A DNA stretch of 64,000 nt from Cellulomonas persica (GCF_007989825.1 NZ_BJUA01000005.1:1-64000); one strand, 5' to 3'; shown: positions 1 to 8,429, counted from the stretch's first letter. Numbers and translations: made by a program. Notes: generated by a model not told the origin, from the sequence alone.

Positions 1-225
1 CCGCTCGAGGCGACGGGTTGGGCCTCCCCCGACGATCTCCCCGCCCCGGACGCCCCGACCCGCCGCTGACCGCTGCACGCGTCCCGGGCGCGGCGGACCC
101 CGCGAGGGCCGCGCGGCCGTGCAGGGCGTCGTCGGCCTGCTCAGCAGTGCGGACGGCCCCGGCGGTCGCGGCCCAGGAGGTCCGGACGACGATCGCGCGA
201 CCGCGCGCGAGCCAAGGGCGCCGCC
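1..225. other. Window edge, no gene supported
   Basis: I see no convincing gene here. Open frames cover the stretch on both strands, but they are arginine/proline/alanine-rich and lack a ribosome binding site or recognisable motif, as expected of shadow frames at this GC content. It lies downstream of the minus-strand hydrolase that ends at 226. Confidence 0.4.
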
Positions 226-1047
226 TCAGGCTCTCCGGCGGCGCAGCCACTCCGCAGCGATGGCGCGGAAGACCTCAGGCTGCTCGACCCACGGGTAGTG
301 GCCGCAGTCCGGGATCCAGGCGACCGGGGCGGACAGCGCCGCGGCGTACGCGGTGACGGGTGCGCGGCCGGACAGCGCGTCCTGCGCGCCGGCGACGACG
401 AGCGTCGGCGGCGGCTGAGCGGCAAGCACCTGCTCGGCGGCGTCGTCGGGCACACCCTGGAACCAGGCGGTCACGGCTGCGAGCGACTGCTCCCCGACGC
501 GCGCGTGGCGCTGCTCACGCTCGGTCCAGCGCGCGTAGGAGCCCGCCGCGACGAGCTCACGCTGCCGCTGGAACTCGGCCTCGTCGGCGGGCGCGGGCGC
601 CGCCATCGCGTCGAGCGCCGCGGCGGCAACGTCGTCGTGGCGAGCGAGCAGCAGCTCGTCGGCGTCGGAGGGCGTGCCCGTGAGCCAGGATGCGGACGGC
701 GTGACGAGCAGCAGCGACCGCACCCGCGCGGGGTGGCGCGCGACGAGGGCGAGCGCGAGCCGGGTCCCGGCCGAGTGCGCGACGACGTCGACCGACGCGA
801 GTCCCAGGTGGTCCGCGAGCGCCACGACGTCGTCGGCGTCGGTCCACCACCCGCGCGAGGGCGCGCTGTTCGTCGGGGCGCCACGCGGGTGCAGCACGAC
901 GAGCGAGCGGTCGTCGGCGAGGCCCGCGAGGCCCTCCAGGTACTCGACGCCGCGGCACGGGCCGCCAGGCAGGACGACCGCCGGTTCGCCGGTCCCGCCT
1001 TCCCGGTGCCAGGTCAGCGCCGCTGGGTGCCGGGCCGTCGTGCTCAC
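226..1047 (-). CDS. Alpha/beta hydrolase
   Basis: A 273-residue serine hydrolase of the alpha/beta fold, probably cytoplasmic; substrate unknown. An N-terminal VVLPGGP segment fits the oxyanion-hole strand. The nucleophile elbow reads AHSAGT (Ser92, with Ala in place of the first Gly of GxSxG), and the catalytic His lies in CGHYPWVEQP near the C-terminus. The overall layout resembles proline iminopeptidase or ester hydrolase relatives, with a lid region in the middle. The GTG start at 1047 is favoured because a TACGGT hexamer sits exactly 6 bases upstream, which suggests a leaderless transcript; no Shine-Dalgarno is visible. The gene is divergent from the HNH gene at 1227. Family call is good, specificity unknown. 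Confidence 0.8.
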   Translation of the reverse strand: MSTTARHPAALTWHREGGTGEPAVVLPGGPCRGVEYLEGLAGLADDRSLVVLHPRGAPTNSAPSRGWWTDADDVVALADHLGLASVDVVAHSAGTRLALALVARHPARVRSLLLVTPSASWLTGTPSDADELLLARHDDVAAAALDAMAAPAPADEAEFQRQRELVAAGSYARWTEREQRHARVGEQSLAAVTAWFQGVPDDAAEQVLAAQPPPTLVVAGAQDALSGRAPVTAYAAALSAPVAWIPDCGHYPWVEQPEVFRAIAAEWLRRRRA

Positions 1048-1053
1048 GCGCCG

Positions 1054-1059
1054 ACCGTA
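1054..1059 (-). promoter_or_regulatory. Candidate -10 box for a leaderless hydrolase mRNA
   Basis: TACGGT on the minus strand followed by CGGCGC and the GTG start at 1047. The spacing would put transcription start at or next to the start codon. No clear -35 box. Confidence 0.4.
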
Positions 1060-1226
1060 CCCGCCGGTGCGATCTCACCGGCACGGTTCGTGCGTCGATC
1101 CCTCCTGGACGGGCTGACTCCTCGTTGTCCACAGATCTTGCCGGGGCCGCCCCGCGCGTGCTGCGTCTTCGTACGCTTGTACGAGATGCCCGGTTCGGGT
1201 TCCGGCAGACGAGGGAGGTGCGTGGC

Positions 1227-2837
1227 ATGGCGGTGACGACGGTCGCGCGCTCGGCGCTGGGTGCGGGGCGTGACGACGAGGCCCCGGGCTGGGAGCTCCT
1301 CGTCACTGTCGCACGGCGTGCGGCCGACGAGGCCGCGCGTGCGTCCACATGGTCCGCGGACTCTCGTCGCGACCGGCTCGCCGCCATCGACGCGGCAAGT
1401 GCTGCCCTGACGGCGGCCCGCGCTCGCGTGCTGGCCGCGGTCGACGAGTCGCGCGACTGGGCCAGGCGTGGTGACCGCAACGTGAGCGCGTGGCGGGCCC
1501 GGACGTCGCGGGCCGGCTCGACCACCGCGGGCGCCGAGCTCCGCCAGGCGGCGACGCTGACCCAGATGCCCGCCGTCGAGCAGGCTCTCCTCGACTCCGA
1601 GATCTCACCCACGCACGTGGACGTCATCGCGAAGGTCGCGGCACGCGGCACGCCGGACGTCGCCGCGTTCCTCGCGGCGCCGGACACGCAGGGGACGCTC
1701 GTCGCGCTCGGGCGCTCGCTCGACGGCCGTGAGTACGCGCGAGCGGTCGACCGCATGGTCGCGCAGGTCGACCCGGTGTCGCTCGAGCGCGGGCTCGCCG
1801 TGCAGCGCGCGAACCGGCACCTCTGGCTCACCGACACCGCCGACGGCACCTACGTCAAAGGCCTGCTCGACCTCCAGGCCGGCGCCCGCCTGCGGCGCGC
1901 GCTCGAGTCGGTGGCGGGACGGCCGTCGGCGGACGACGAGCGGACGTCCGAGCAGCGCCGGGCGGACGCTCTCGACACGCTGGCCACCGACCTGCTCGCC
2001 TCGCCGAAGAACGCCGCAGGTGCCGTGGTGCCGCCGCAGGTCTCGGTGATCGTCACCGAGCCCACCTGGCTCGCCCTCACCGCTGCGCTGCGCAGCGGCG
2101 ACCGCACCCCGCTCGCCGAGCGCCTGCGCGGCCTGCCGCCCGTCACCGACGAGGACGGTCGGCCTCTGCCTCCGAGCGCCGTCGCCCAGCTCGTGTGCGA
2201 CAGCGCGCTCACGCGCATCGTGGTCGACGCACAGGGCACGCCCGTGGACCTCGGGCGCACCACGCGCCTCATCACCAACGAGGTGCGGCGAGCAGTCGTC
2301 GCCCGCGACGGCGGGTGCGCGTGGAACGGCTGCGACGCGGTCGCCCGGTGGTGCGAAGGGCACCATATCGAGTGGTGGGAACGAGACGGCGGGGTCACCA
2401 GCATCGAGAACAGTGCGCTCCTGTGCTCGTTCCACCACCACGTGGTGCACCAGGAGTCGCTGCACGTCGAGCGGCTTGAACCGCCACCGCCAGGTGCCGC
2501 GGATCCAGGCTGTGAGCAGGCCAGCGCGTTCGCGCTCACGCGCGCCCGCTACCGGTTCACGCGACCAGACGGCACCGTCCGGTCCGAGCCTCGAGGTAAT
2601 CCGGCACCGCATGCCGCCGCACGCGAGCGCCGGGTGGCGCCTCCCGGCGACGCGGGCGTCAGCTCAACCGACGGACCCGGGTGCGCGGGCAACACCGACG
2701 CCCTCATCCGGCCGCCGATGCAGCGGACGCCGGCGGCACCGATGCCTGGTGCTGGCATGTGTGAGCCGCCCGGCAGTCTCATCTCCCCTGCCGTTCCTGC
2801 GGCCGTGTCCGAGGAGCGCAACGTTGCCTCGGCATGA
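1227..2837 (+). CDS. DUF222-type HNH endonuclease-like protein
   Basis: A 536-residue protein with an N-terminal helical DUF222 (13E12 repeat) region and an HNH nuclease-like zinc motif at about residues 360-400: CAWNGCD, then EGHHIEWW and LCSFHHHVVHQ. The family is multicopy in actinobacteria and its role is not settled. The ATG at 1227 is chosen because GGGAGG lies 6-11 bases upstream; in-frame codons reach back to 1125 but have no ribosome binding site. The last ~70 residues are Pro/Ala-rich and look disordered. No partner gene is linked. A homing or self-splicing context is not visible. Family confident, activity inferred. Confidence 0.8.
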   Translation: MAVTTVARSALGAGRDDEAPGWELLVTVARRAADEAARASTWSADSRRDRLAAIDAASAALTAARARVLAAVDESRDWARRGDRNVSAWRARTSRAGSTTAGAELRQAATLTQMPAVEQALLDSEISPTHVDVIAKVAARGTPDVAAFLAAPDTQGTLVALGRSLDGREYARAVDRMVAQVDPVSLERGLAVQRANRHLWLTDTADGTYVKGLLDLQAGARLRRALESVAGRPSADDERTSEQRRADALDTLATDLLASPKNAAGAVVPPQVSVIVTEPTWLALTAALRSGDRTPLAERLRGLPPVTDEDGRPLPPSAVAQLVCDSALTRIVVDAQGTPVDLGRTTRLITNEVRRAVVARDGGCAWNGCDAVARWCEGHHIEWWERDGGVTSIENSALLCSFHHHVVHQESLHVERLEPPPPGAADPGCEQASAFALTRARYRFTRPDGTVRSEPRGNPAPHAAARERRVAPPGDAGVSSTDGPGCAGNTDALIRPPMQRTPAAPMPGAGMCEPPGSLISPAVPAAVSEERNVASA

Positions 2838-2919
2838 CCGTCCGCCGCCCAGCATGGCCGCGACACGCGCGCGCAGCCGCGGGCCGTGGCTGCACCAGCT
2901 GCGCGGCCGTGCGGTCCGC

Positions 2920-3057
2920 TCAGACGGCGGTGGCCGCGAGAGCGGTGAGCACACCGCCGACGGCTCCGACGAGCACGGCGGCGACCGCGAGCGTGCGGTG
3001 CGCGAGCAGGTCGGCGAGAGCGGCGCGCTGGCGGGCGGGGGATGGCGTCGCGGTCAT
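2920..3057 (-). CDS. Small membrane protein (45 aa)
   Basis: A short frame beginning MTATPSPARQRAAL with one predicted membrane helix (AVAAVLVGAVGGVLTALAATAV) running to the C-terminus. It is supported by an ideal AGGAGG placed 4 bases before the ATG, unusual for chance in this sequence, and by the hydrophobic, Val/Ala/Leu-rich composition only in this frame. The frame stays open upstream to 3282, but that part is a Thr/Cys repeat from the 15-bp tandem repeat and is not credible protein. It is convergent with the HNH gene. I recognise no family. Confidence 0.5.
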   Translation of the reverse strand: MTATPSPARQRAALADLLAHRTLAVAAVLVGAVGGVLTALAATAV

Positions 3058-3097
3058 CGGTCCTCCTGGTCGGGCCCGGCGGTGCCGGTCGGTCGCG

Positions 3098-3137
3098 GTG
3101 CAGGTCGTCGTAGTGCAGGTCGTCGTAGTGCAGGTCG
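3098..3137. repeat. 15-bp tandem repeat, 2.7 copies
   Basis: The unit GTGCAGGTCGTCGTA is repeated head to tail, just upstream of the ribosome binding site of the 45-residue membrane peptide on the minus strand. It may sit in that gene's promoter or leader. Confidence 0.7.
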
Positions 3138-3334
3138 GTCGTCGTGCGGGCCGGTGGGAGTGGGGATCTGTGGCGGTCCCGGCGCGGGCGGCGGGGGGAC
3201 CGCCCGTCGTCGGGGCACCGGCCCGCTCCTCGTCGAACGTGACCGGCCGAACCACCCTCACCCGGGCCGCGCAACCCCGCAACCGGAGCGGATGTCAGGG
3301 GCCGGTGCCAGGCTTCGACGAGGAGGTGGTCGCG

Positions 3335-3910
3335 ATGGGGAAGCTGACCGTGCAGGCGCTCAATGCGACCACGTGGGACCTGTTCGCGGGTCTCGCGGAG
3401 CGGCACAACGGCGTGTGGGGCGGGTGCTGGTGCGTGTACTTCCACCCCGACTGCGCGGAGAAGCGGGTGTCCGCCGAGGGCAACCGGGCCCTCAAGGAGC
3501 GGCTCGTGCGGGACGGTCTGGCGCACGCGGCGCTCGTCGTCGACGGCGACGAGGCCGTGGCGTGGTGCCAGTACGGGACGCCCGACGAGCTCCCGGAGAT
3601 CCAGCACCGCAGAGATGACGAGAAGGCCCTGGTCGACCTGCCGGACTGGCGGATCACGTGCTTCTTCGTCGACCGCCGGTACCGCAGACAGGGCACCTCG
3701 GCGATCGCGCTGCAGGGCGCGCTCGACCTCATCGCGGCGGCTGGCGGCGGCGTCGTCGAGTCGTACCCGCAGGACACCGCGGGCAAGCGCACGTCGGCGT
3801 CGTTCCTCTACAACGGGACGCGGTCGCTGTTCGAGCGTGCAGGCTTCAGCTACGACCGCCCGAAGGGCAAGAACCACTGCGTCATGCTCCGCACGGTCGC
3901 GCCCGCCTGA
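3335..3910 (+). CDS. GNAT-family N-acetyltransferase
   Basis: A 191-residue GNAT-like acyltransferase. The acetyl-CoA-binding loop is seen as FFVDRRYRRQGTSAIAL (about residues 110-126), and the fold ends with the usual SLFERAGF strand/helix. The N-terminus carries a Cys/Trp cluster (GGCWCVYF), a feature of a widespread actinobacterial subgroup of unknown substrate. ATG at 3335 is preceded by AGGAGG at 3321-3326. The gene stands alone, between the small membrane peptide and a convergent Tat-exported protein. Confidence 0.8.
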   Translation: MGKLTVQALNATTWDLFAGLAERHNGVWGGCWCVYFHPDCAEKRVSAEGNRALKERLVRDGLAHAALVVDGDEAVAWCQYGTPDELPEIQHRRDDEKALVDLPDWRITCFFVDRRYRRQGTSAIALQGALDLIAAAGGGVVESYPQDTAGKRTSASFLYNGTRSLFERAGFSYDRPKGKNHCVMLRTVAPA

Positions 3911-4182
3911 TCGCAGCGGGATTCGAGGTCCGCCGACCCGGAGAGCCCTGTGCCGGCTGCTCGTCGGGCCGTCCCAAGGTCACCGGCGGGTGGGCCGCGC
4001 CCGGGCGCGGCGCACCGATCCGGCGCGCGGTGGCGTCAGCGCAGGCCAGCATCCCTCCCGCTCGTCGTCGGCAGGATCGGGACCCCCTCCGCACCTCGCC
4101 GACCGAACCGAACCGGGCCTCCGCTCGACGACTTCACCAGGCGTCCTCACGCTCGTCGTCGACCGGGCTCGAGCGCTCGGCA

Positions 4183-5811
4183 TCAGCGCAGGCCACCCCA
4201 GCGCATCGGGTTCGTGGCGGTCGAGGCGAAGACGAACCAGGACGTCGCGCCGACGTGCTGCACCTGGAAGTAGCCGAAGCCGAACCCCGTGTCGAGCAGC
4301 GACGACGCCGCGACCACGCCTCCGGAGACCTCGACGCCGCCGAGGTGCTGACCGCCACCCAGCGCGTGCTGCGCGTGCCGGATCTGCTCGAGCAGCGCGC
4401 GGGAGGTGTAGTTGTCGCCGCGGCGGTGCCGGTCGGCGAGCGCCGTCGCGAGCTGGCCGGTCCCCTCGAGCCAGACGCCCTGCGGGTGCACGGTGATCCC
4501 GTTGTACTGCGCGGTCGAGGTCAGGCTCGCGGTCGAGAACGTGACGCCCGAGACCCGCTCGCCGTCGGGGAGCTGCGAGGTGTCGGCAGCGGCGTCGTCG
4601 GTCGTGGCGAGCGCACGGCCTGCCCAGTCCAGGGCGCCCGCGTACGAGCGCTCCCGCAGCGCGAGCCAGCTCCACGTCGCGGGGTCCAGCGGCACGGGCG
4701 AGCGGTTGATCTCGACTCCGTCGTTGGTCCCGGTCCAGAACCACCCGTCGCGGCGTGACCACATCCGGTCGACGAACGCGCGGGCGTGCGCGGCGGCCTT
4801 GGTCCACTTCTTGTCGCCGGTGACCGTCTTCAGCATCGTGAAGAACGCGACGCAGTCGATGTTGTGCTCGGTCGAGCCGTTCGGGACCGGGGTGTTGCCG
4901 CCGTCGACGCCGAACGAGAACCCGCCCAGCGGCTTCGTCGACCACGTGTTCGTCGTGATCCACTCGCCGATGCGCACTGCGGCGTCGCGGTACCGGCGAT
5001 CACGCGTCACGCCATACAGCTGCGCGAGCGCGAGGCCGGGCCAGGCCATGTCCCCGACGGCCGTCCCGAGGAACCCGAACTGCCAGCCGATGTTCGCGTT
5101 CCCGTCGGGCAGCACGAAGCCGTACGGCTGGAGGCTGCCGTCGTAGAACGTGTACGGCCCGACGTTGTAGCCCTGGCGCAGGCGTCCGTCGTCGAACGCC
5201 GGGTCGTGCTCCTGCGCGTAGACGAGGCCGTCACCCAAGGTCTTCGCGGTGGCGAGCGAGGACCGCCGGCCGTCGGCGAGCAGGGCGAGGACCGCGAGCG
5301 CGGTGTCGTAGACGAACGCGGTGCTGAACAGGCCGAGCTCGTCGGCGTAGGACTGCGCGAGCCGCGGACCGGCGTTGAGCGTCGGGTACGCGTCGGTCGC
5401 CGACTGGAGGAACGCCACCGCGGCACGTTGCGCGGCGGCGGGGTGATGACCGTGACCCGGCCGCCCCGGCCCCGGCCGTCCTGGCGCGGGTCGCGCCGGT
5501 CCGGGATGGCCCACCGCCCCTCCCGACGACGAGCCGGCGCGGCCCGCCGGGAGGGCGGAAGCCCGTCCGGTGCCGGCGAGCGCCCCGCTCGCGCCGACGG
5601 CCACCGCGACGGCGGCGCCCGAGAGCGCGAGGAACGAACGACGACCCAGCACCGCAGCCGACGGCACCGGACCACCTGGGCTGCCGGCCGACGACGAGCG
5701 GTGCGTGGGCGTGGAGCCCGCCAGGGCGCTGGTCCCGGCCTGAGCCAGGCCCGCCCGCGCGGGCCCGGTCGCCGAGAGCTCGTCGATGCCGGCGTGCGGG
5801 TCGTTCGTCAT
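4183..5811 (-). CDS. Tat-exported alpha/alpha-barrel protein, glycosidase-like
   Basis: A 542-residue secreted protein. The N-terminus holds a twin-arginine signal (RRSFLALSGAAVAVAVG, about residues 57-73) behind an unusually long, Ser/Pro-rich n-region, then a low-complexity linker. The rest, from about residue 130, shows repeated aromatic helix pairs (AFVYDTALAVLALL, DMAWPGLALAQLYG, DCVAFFTMLKTVTG, GVWLEGTGQLATAL) typical of six-hairpin glycosidase-like (alpha/alpha)6 barrels. Acid residues in these helices could be catalytic, but I cannot assign a GH family. GGAGGGG lies upstream of the ATG. Tat export suggests it folds, perhaps with cofactor, before secretion. It could instead be a non-catalytic barrel. 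Confidence 0.65.
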   Translation of the reverse strand: MTNDPHAGIDELSATGPARAGLAQAGTSALAGSTPTHRSSSAGSPGGPVPSAAVLGRRSFLALSGAAVAVAVGASGALAGTGRASALPAGRAGSSSGGAVGHPGPARPAPGRPGPGRPGHGHHPAAAQRAAVAFLQSATDAYPTLNAGPRLAQSYADELGLFSTAFVYDTALAVLALLADGRRSSLATAKTLGDGLVYAQEHDPAFDDGRLRQGYNVGPYTFYDGSLQPYGFVLPDGNANIGWQFGFLGTAVGDMAWPGLALAQLYGVTRDRRYRDAAVRIGEWITTNTWSTKPLGGFSFGVDGGNTPVPNGSTEHNIDCVAFFTMLKTVTGDKKWTKAAAHARAFVDRMWSRRDGWFWTGTNDGVEINRSPVPLDPATWSWLALRERSYAGALDWAGRALATTDDAAADTSQLPDGERVSGVTFSTASLTSTAQYNGITVHPQGVWLEGTGQLATALADRHRRGDNYTSRALLEQIRHAQHALGGGQHLGGVEVSGGVVAASSLLDTGFGFGYFQVQHVGATSWFVFASTATNPMRWGGLR

Positions 5812-5973
5812 CGCAGGTCCCCTCCGACGGGCGGTGCGGGCCGCGACACTGCAACCCCGCGCTCAGAGTAGTGACACGTGTCATCGATGGGAAGATCCGG
5901 ACAGACCTGGCACGAAGGGCCGGTTCAGGGGCGCCGACCACACCCGTGCCGTCGCGCGCGGCGGCCCGACCGG

Positions 5974-6282
5974 TCAGGCCGAAGGGTCGGCCACCAGGAC
6001 CCTGCTGTAGTGCTCGACGGTCGGGAACGGGTCGTAGAAGCGGTGCAGCAGCGCGCGCCACCGCTGGTACTCCGGCGATCCTCGGGAACCGACGGTATGC
6101 GCCTCGAGCGAGTCCCACTCGACGAGCAGGAGGTACCGCGTCGGTCGCTCGAGGCACCGCTCGAGCCGCAGCGACCGGAAGCCGGGCATCGCCGCGATGA
6201 TGTGCCGCGCCTCGTCGAAGGCCGCCTCGAACTCCTCCTGCTGGCCGGGGACGACGTCCAGCACCGCATGCTCCAGGATCAC
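5974..6282 (-). CDS. ABM-domain monooxygenase-like protein
   Basis: A 102-residue single-domain protein of the antibiotic biosynthesis monooxygenase (dimeric alpha/beta barrel) superfamily. The N-terminal strand ILEHAVLDVVPG, helix FEAAFDEARHII, and central strand SLRLERCLERPTRYLLLVEWDS are typical, as is the late YQRWRALLHRFYD helix. Members range from heme-degrading or quinone oxygenases to proteins without known activity, so function is open. The GTG start at 6282 has AGGAAG upstream. It ends the Nudix-ABM minus-strand run, 40 bases after the Nudix stop, and may be cotranscribed with it. Confidence 0.8.
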   Translation of the reverse strand: MILEHAVLDVVPGQQEEFEAAFDEARHIIAAMPGFRSLRLERCLERPTRYLLLVEWDSLEAHTVGSRGSPEYQRWRALLHRFYDPFPTVEHYSRVLVADPSA

Positions 6283-6322
6283 CGGCTCTTCCTGGCACCC
6301 GGCCGGTGCCGGCGGCGGGGTG

Positions 6323-6733
6323 TCAGAGCACGTGCGTGCGCAGCGCGGGCAGCACCTGGTGCTCGAGCAGCGGAGCGAGGTCGTCGGGCAGCGGGTCCAG
6401 GTCGGGGTCGAGCCACCGCACCTCGGCGATCTCCCGCGAGGGCACGGGCGCGACGACCGCAGGGTGGACGTAGACCGTCCCGCGCACGCGCCGGCCCGCC
6501 TCGTTCGCGGCCGCTGCGGAGAACGTGCCGAGCTCGAGCAAGGCGTCGGGATCGAGCTCGACGCCGACCTCCTCGGCGCACTCCCGCAGCGCGGTCTGCG
6601 CGGCGGTCTCGCCGGGCTCGGGCTTGCCGCCGGGGAGCATGAACCTCGCCGTGCCGCGCTTGCGCACGGTCAGCACCTCACCGGCGGGTGAGCGCAGCAC
6701 GACGGCGCTCACCTGGATCACGTCCTGGGTCAC
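6323..6733 (-). CDS. Nudix hydrolase
   Basis: A 136-residue Nudix hydrolase (MutT-like), expected to cleave a nucleoside diphosphate linked to another group. The Nudix box is complete: GGKPEPGETAAQTALRECAEEVGVE matches GX5EX7REUXEEXGU (about residues 37-61). The short length and Arg-rich early strands fit a housecleaning NUDIX. The start is uncertain: GTG at 6733 is chosen, with a TACGAT hexamer 8 bases upstream (6742-6747); an in-frame CTG lies two codons earlier. The ATG that overlaps this spot is in another frame. The gene is divergent from the clpP pair. Confidence 0.82.
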   Translation of the reverse strand: MTQDVIQVSAVVLRSPAGEVLTVRKRGTARFMLPGGKPEPGETAAQTALRECAEEVGVELDPDALLELGTFSAAAANEAGRRVRGTVYVHPAVVAPVPSREIAEVRWLDPDLDPLPDDLAPLLEHQVLPALRTHVL

Positions 6734-6876
6734 GGTCAGCCATCGTAGGTTCCGCGCCGAGGCGCCTGGTGCGCACCGGGCCCTCGATCGATCCACGGGA
6801 TCTACCCGCCCGTCCCCATCACGCATATCCAGCCAACCGCCACCCACGCGGCCCCGACCCACCCGCCCTCGACCGG

Positions 6877-6906
6877 TCCGCCGTCGGCAGATCCGCCGTG
6901 GGCAGC
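6877..6906. promoter_or_regulatory. 15-bp direct repeat upstream of the clpP pair
   Basis: TCCGCCGTCGGCAGA is followed directly by TCCGCCGTGGGCAGC, 42 bases before the first ClpP start. A paired site at this place could bind the neighbouring PopR/ClgR-like regulator, but it does not match the published ClgR-type consensus as I remember it (GTTCGC-N5-GCGRAC). Candidate only. Confidence 0.3.
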
Positions 6907-6947
6907 ACCGACCGACCATCGACCGGCAGCGGTGCGAGCGTGGCGGC

Positions 6948-7589
6948 ATGAGCGAGACGACGACGAAGACCGAGTACGACGAGGTGCTGGCGCAACGCCT
7001 CCTGCACCAGCGGGTGCTGCTCATGGGCACCGCGCTGGACGAGCAGCTGGGCAACCGGCTGTGCTCGGCGCTGCTGGTCCTGGCCGCGGAGGACCCGCAC
7101 CGCGACATCACGCTGCTCATCAACTCACCGGGCGGCTCGGTGCCGGCGATGCTCGCGATCCGCGACGTGATGAACCTGGTGCCGTGCGACGTGGCGACGA
7201 TCGCGATCGGCTGGGCCGCGAGCGCGGGGCAGTTCCTGCTGTCGTCGGGCGCACGCGGCAAGCGGGCAGCCCTGCCGCACGCGCGGGTGCTGCTGCACCA
7301 GGGTTCGGCGGGCATCGGCGGGACGGCGGTGGACGTCGAGCTGCAGGCCGACGACCTGCGCCACACGCGCGACACCGTGCTGGGGCTGATCGCGCAGGAC
7401 ACGGGTCAGCCGGTCGAGCGCGTCACGGAGGACTCCCAGCGCGATCGCTGGTTCACGGCCGACGAGGCGCTCGCGTACGGGTTCGTCGACCGCGTGGTCG
7501 ACGACGTGGCGCAGGTGCTGCCGTGGTTCGGCACGCCCACGGGCTTCGGCGCGCCGTCGGTCGCGCCGGGTGCAGGAGGTGCGCGGTGA
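6948..7589 (+). CDS. ClpP-family serine protease, catalytic triad intact
   Basis: A 213-residue ClpP-like peptidase subunit. The triad is readable: Ser92 in GWAASAGQFLL, His117 in ARVLLHQ, Asp166 in SQRDRWFTADEA. The oxyanion strand NSPGGSVPAMLAI is also intact. It would form a barrel-shaped peptidase working with a Clp ATPase; no ATPase is in this window. It is the first gene of a two-gene unit overlapping the next ClpP by 4 bases (GTGA). Pairing with an inactive partner and a PopR-like regulator recalls the Streptomyces clpP3-clpP4 unit rather than housekeeping clpP1-clpP2. No Shine-Dalgarno is visible; GAGCGT at 6936-6941 could be a -10 box for a leaderless message. Confidence 0.85.
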   Translation: MSETTTKTEYDEVLAQRLLHQRVLLMGTALDEQLGNRLCSALLVLAAEDPHRDITLLINSPGGSVPAMLAIRDVMNLVPCDVATIAIGWAASAGQFLLSSGARGKRAALPHARVLLHQGSAGIGGTAVDVELQADDLRHTRDTVLGLIAQDTGQPVERVTEDSQRDRWFTADEALAYGFVDRVVDDVAQVLPWFGTPTGFGAPSVAPGAGGAR

Positions 7590-8185
7590 TCATCCCCTAC
7601 GTGACGCAGAAGGTGCCTGGTGGTGAGCGTTCGCTCGACGTGTACTCGTGGCTGCTCGCGGACCGCATCGTGTACCTGGGGTCACCCATCGACGACGAGG
7701 TCGCGAACGTCGTCGTCGCGCAGCTCCTGCACCTGGAGTCCGCCGACCCGGACGCCCGGATCGACCTGTACGTGAACTCACCGGGTGGGTCGCCGTCGGC
7801 GATGCTCGCGATCTACGACGCGATGCAGTACGTGCGACCGACGGTCACGACGACGTGCGTGGGCCGGGCCGCGGCGGACGCGGCAGTGCTGTTCGCAGGC
7901 GGCGCCGCCGGCCAGAGGTCGATGCTCGCGCACGCGCGCATCGTCCTGCACCAGCCGGGGACGCAGGCGCGCGGCGACGTGCCGGACCTGATCCTCGCGG
8001 CCGACGAGATCGTGCGGGTCCGGTCCGAGCTCGAGGAGGTGCTCGCACGGCACACGGGGCGGTCGGTCGAGACGCTGCGTCGGGACACCGACCGCGCGCT
8101 CGTGCTCACCGCTCAGCAAGCGGTCGAGTACGGCCTCGCCGACCAGGTCATCGACCGCGACGACCTGGGTCGGTCCGCCGCCTGA
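7586..8185 (+). CDS. ClpP-like subunit lacking catalytic Ser and Asp
   Basis: A 199-residue ClpP paralogue. The position of the catalytic Ser is Ala97 (GRAAADAAVL against the usual GQAASMGAFLL), and the Asp of the DTERDRF motif is Ala171 (DTDRALVL). His122 (VLHQP) and the substrate-groove strand VNSPGGSPSAMLAI remain. By family knowledge this subunit cannot cleave peptides itself; it probably joins the active subunit in a mixed ring, as ClpR does in cyanobacteria and plastids. GTG at 7586 overlaps the upstream TGA in GTGA, with AGGAGG at 7574-7579, so translation is likely coupled and the two made in step. Confidence 0.85.
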   Translation: MIIPYVTQKVPGGERSLDVYSWLLADRIVYLGSPIDDEVANVVVAQLLHLESADPDARIDLYVNSPGGSPSAMLAIYDAMQYVRPTVTTTCVGRAAADAAVLFAGGAAGQRSMLAHARIVLHQPGTQARGDVPDLILAADEIVRVRSELEEVLARHTGRSVETLRRDTDRALVLTAQQAVEYGLADQVIDRDDLGRSAA

Positions 8186-8242
8186 GGTGCGCGTCCGACG
8201 GCCGTCCGGGGGCCGCCCGAGGGTCGGTCCGATCGCGAGCAG

Positions 8243-8429
8243 GCGGACCGGGATGACGGTCGGCGACGACGAGCGTCAGGCCGCGAGCAGCGTGACCGCA
8301 CGGGCATCGGCGTCCGCGCCGCGGACCGGGACGACCGTCGGCGACGACGAGCGTCAGGCCGCGAGCAGCGTGACCGCGCGGGCATCGGCGTCCGCGCCGC
8401 GGACCGGGATGACCGTCGGCGACGACGAG
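8243..8429. repeat. 78-bp tandem repeat over the popR-like 3' end, 2.4 copies
   Basis: Copies lie at 8243-8320, 8321-8398 and a 31-base partial copy at 8399-8429. The two full copies differ at only three positions. The middle copy encodes the last residues and stop of the minus-strand regulator (stop at 8354); the distal copy repeats the same frame, C-terminal peptide and stop after it (stop at 8276). The period is 26 codons, so frame is kept. Confidence 0.9.

Noticed and set aside
3098..3137. Possible CRISPR or repeat-based system from the 15-bp repeat
   Set aside because: Too short, no spacers, no cas genes. The same holds for the other tandem repeats.
4031..4200. Possible stop-codon repeat in the Tat-exported barrel gene (GGCCTGCGCTGA seen twice)
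   Set aside because: The second copy lies about 150 bases downstream and the flanks do not match, so a tandem duplication is not supported.
6877..6906. ClgR box upstream of clpP
   Set aside because: No match to the GTTCGC-N5-GCGRAC type motif; kept only as a generic direct-repeat candidate.
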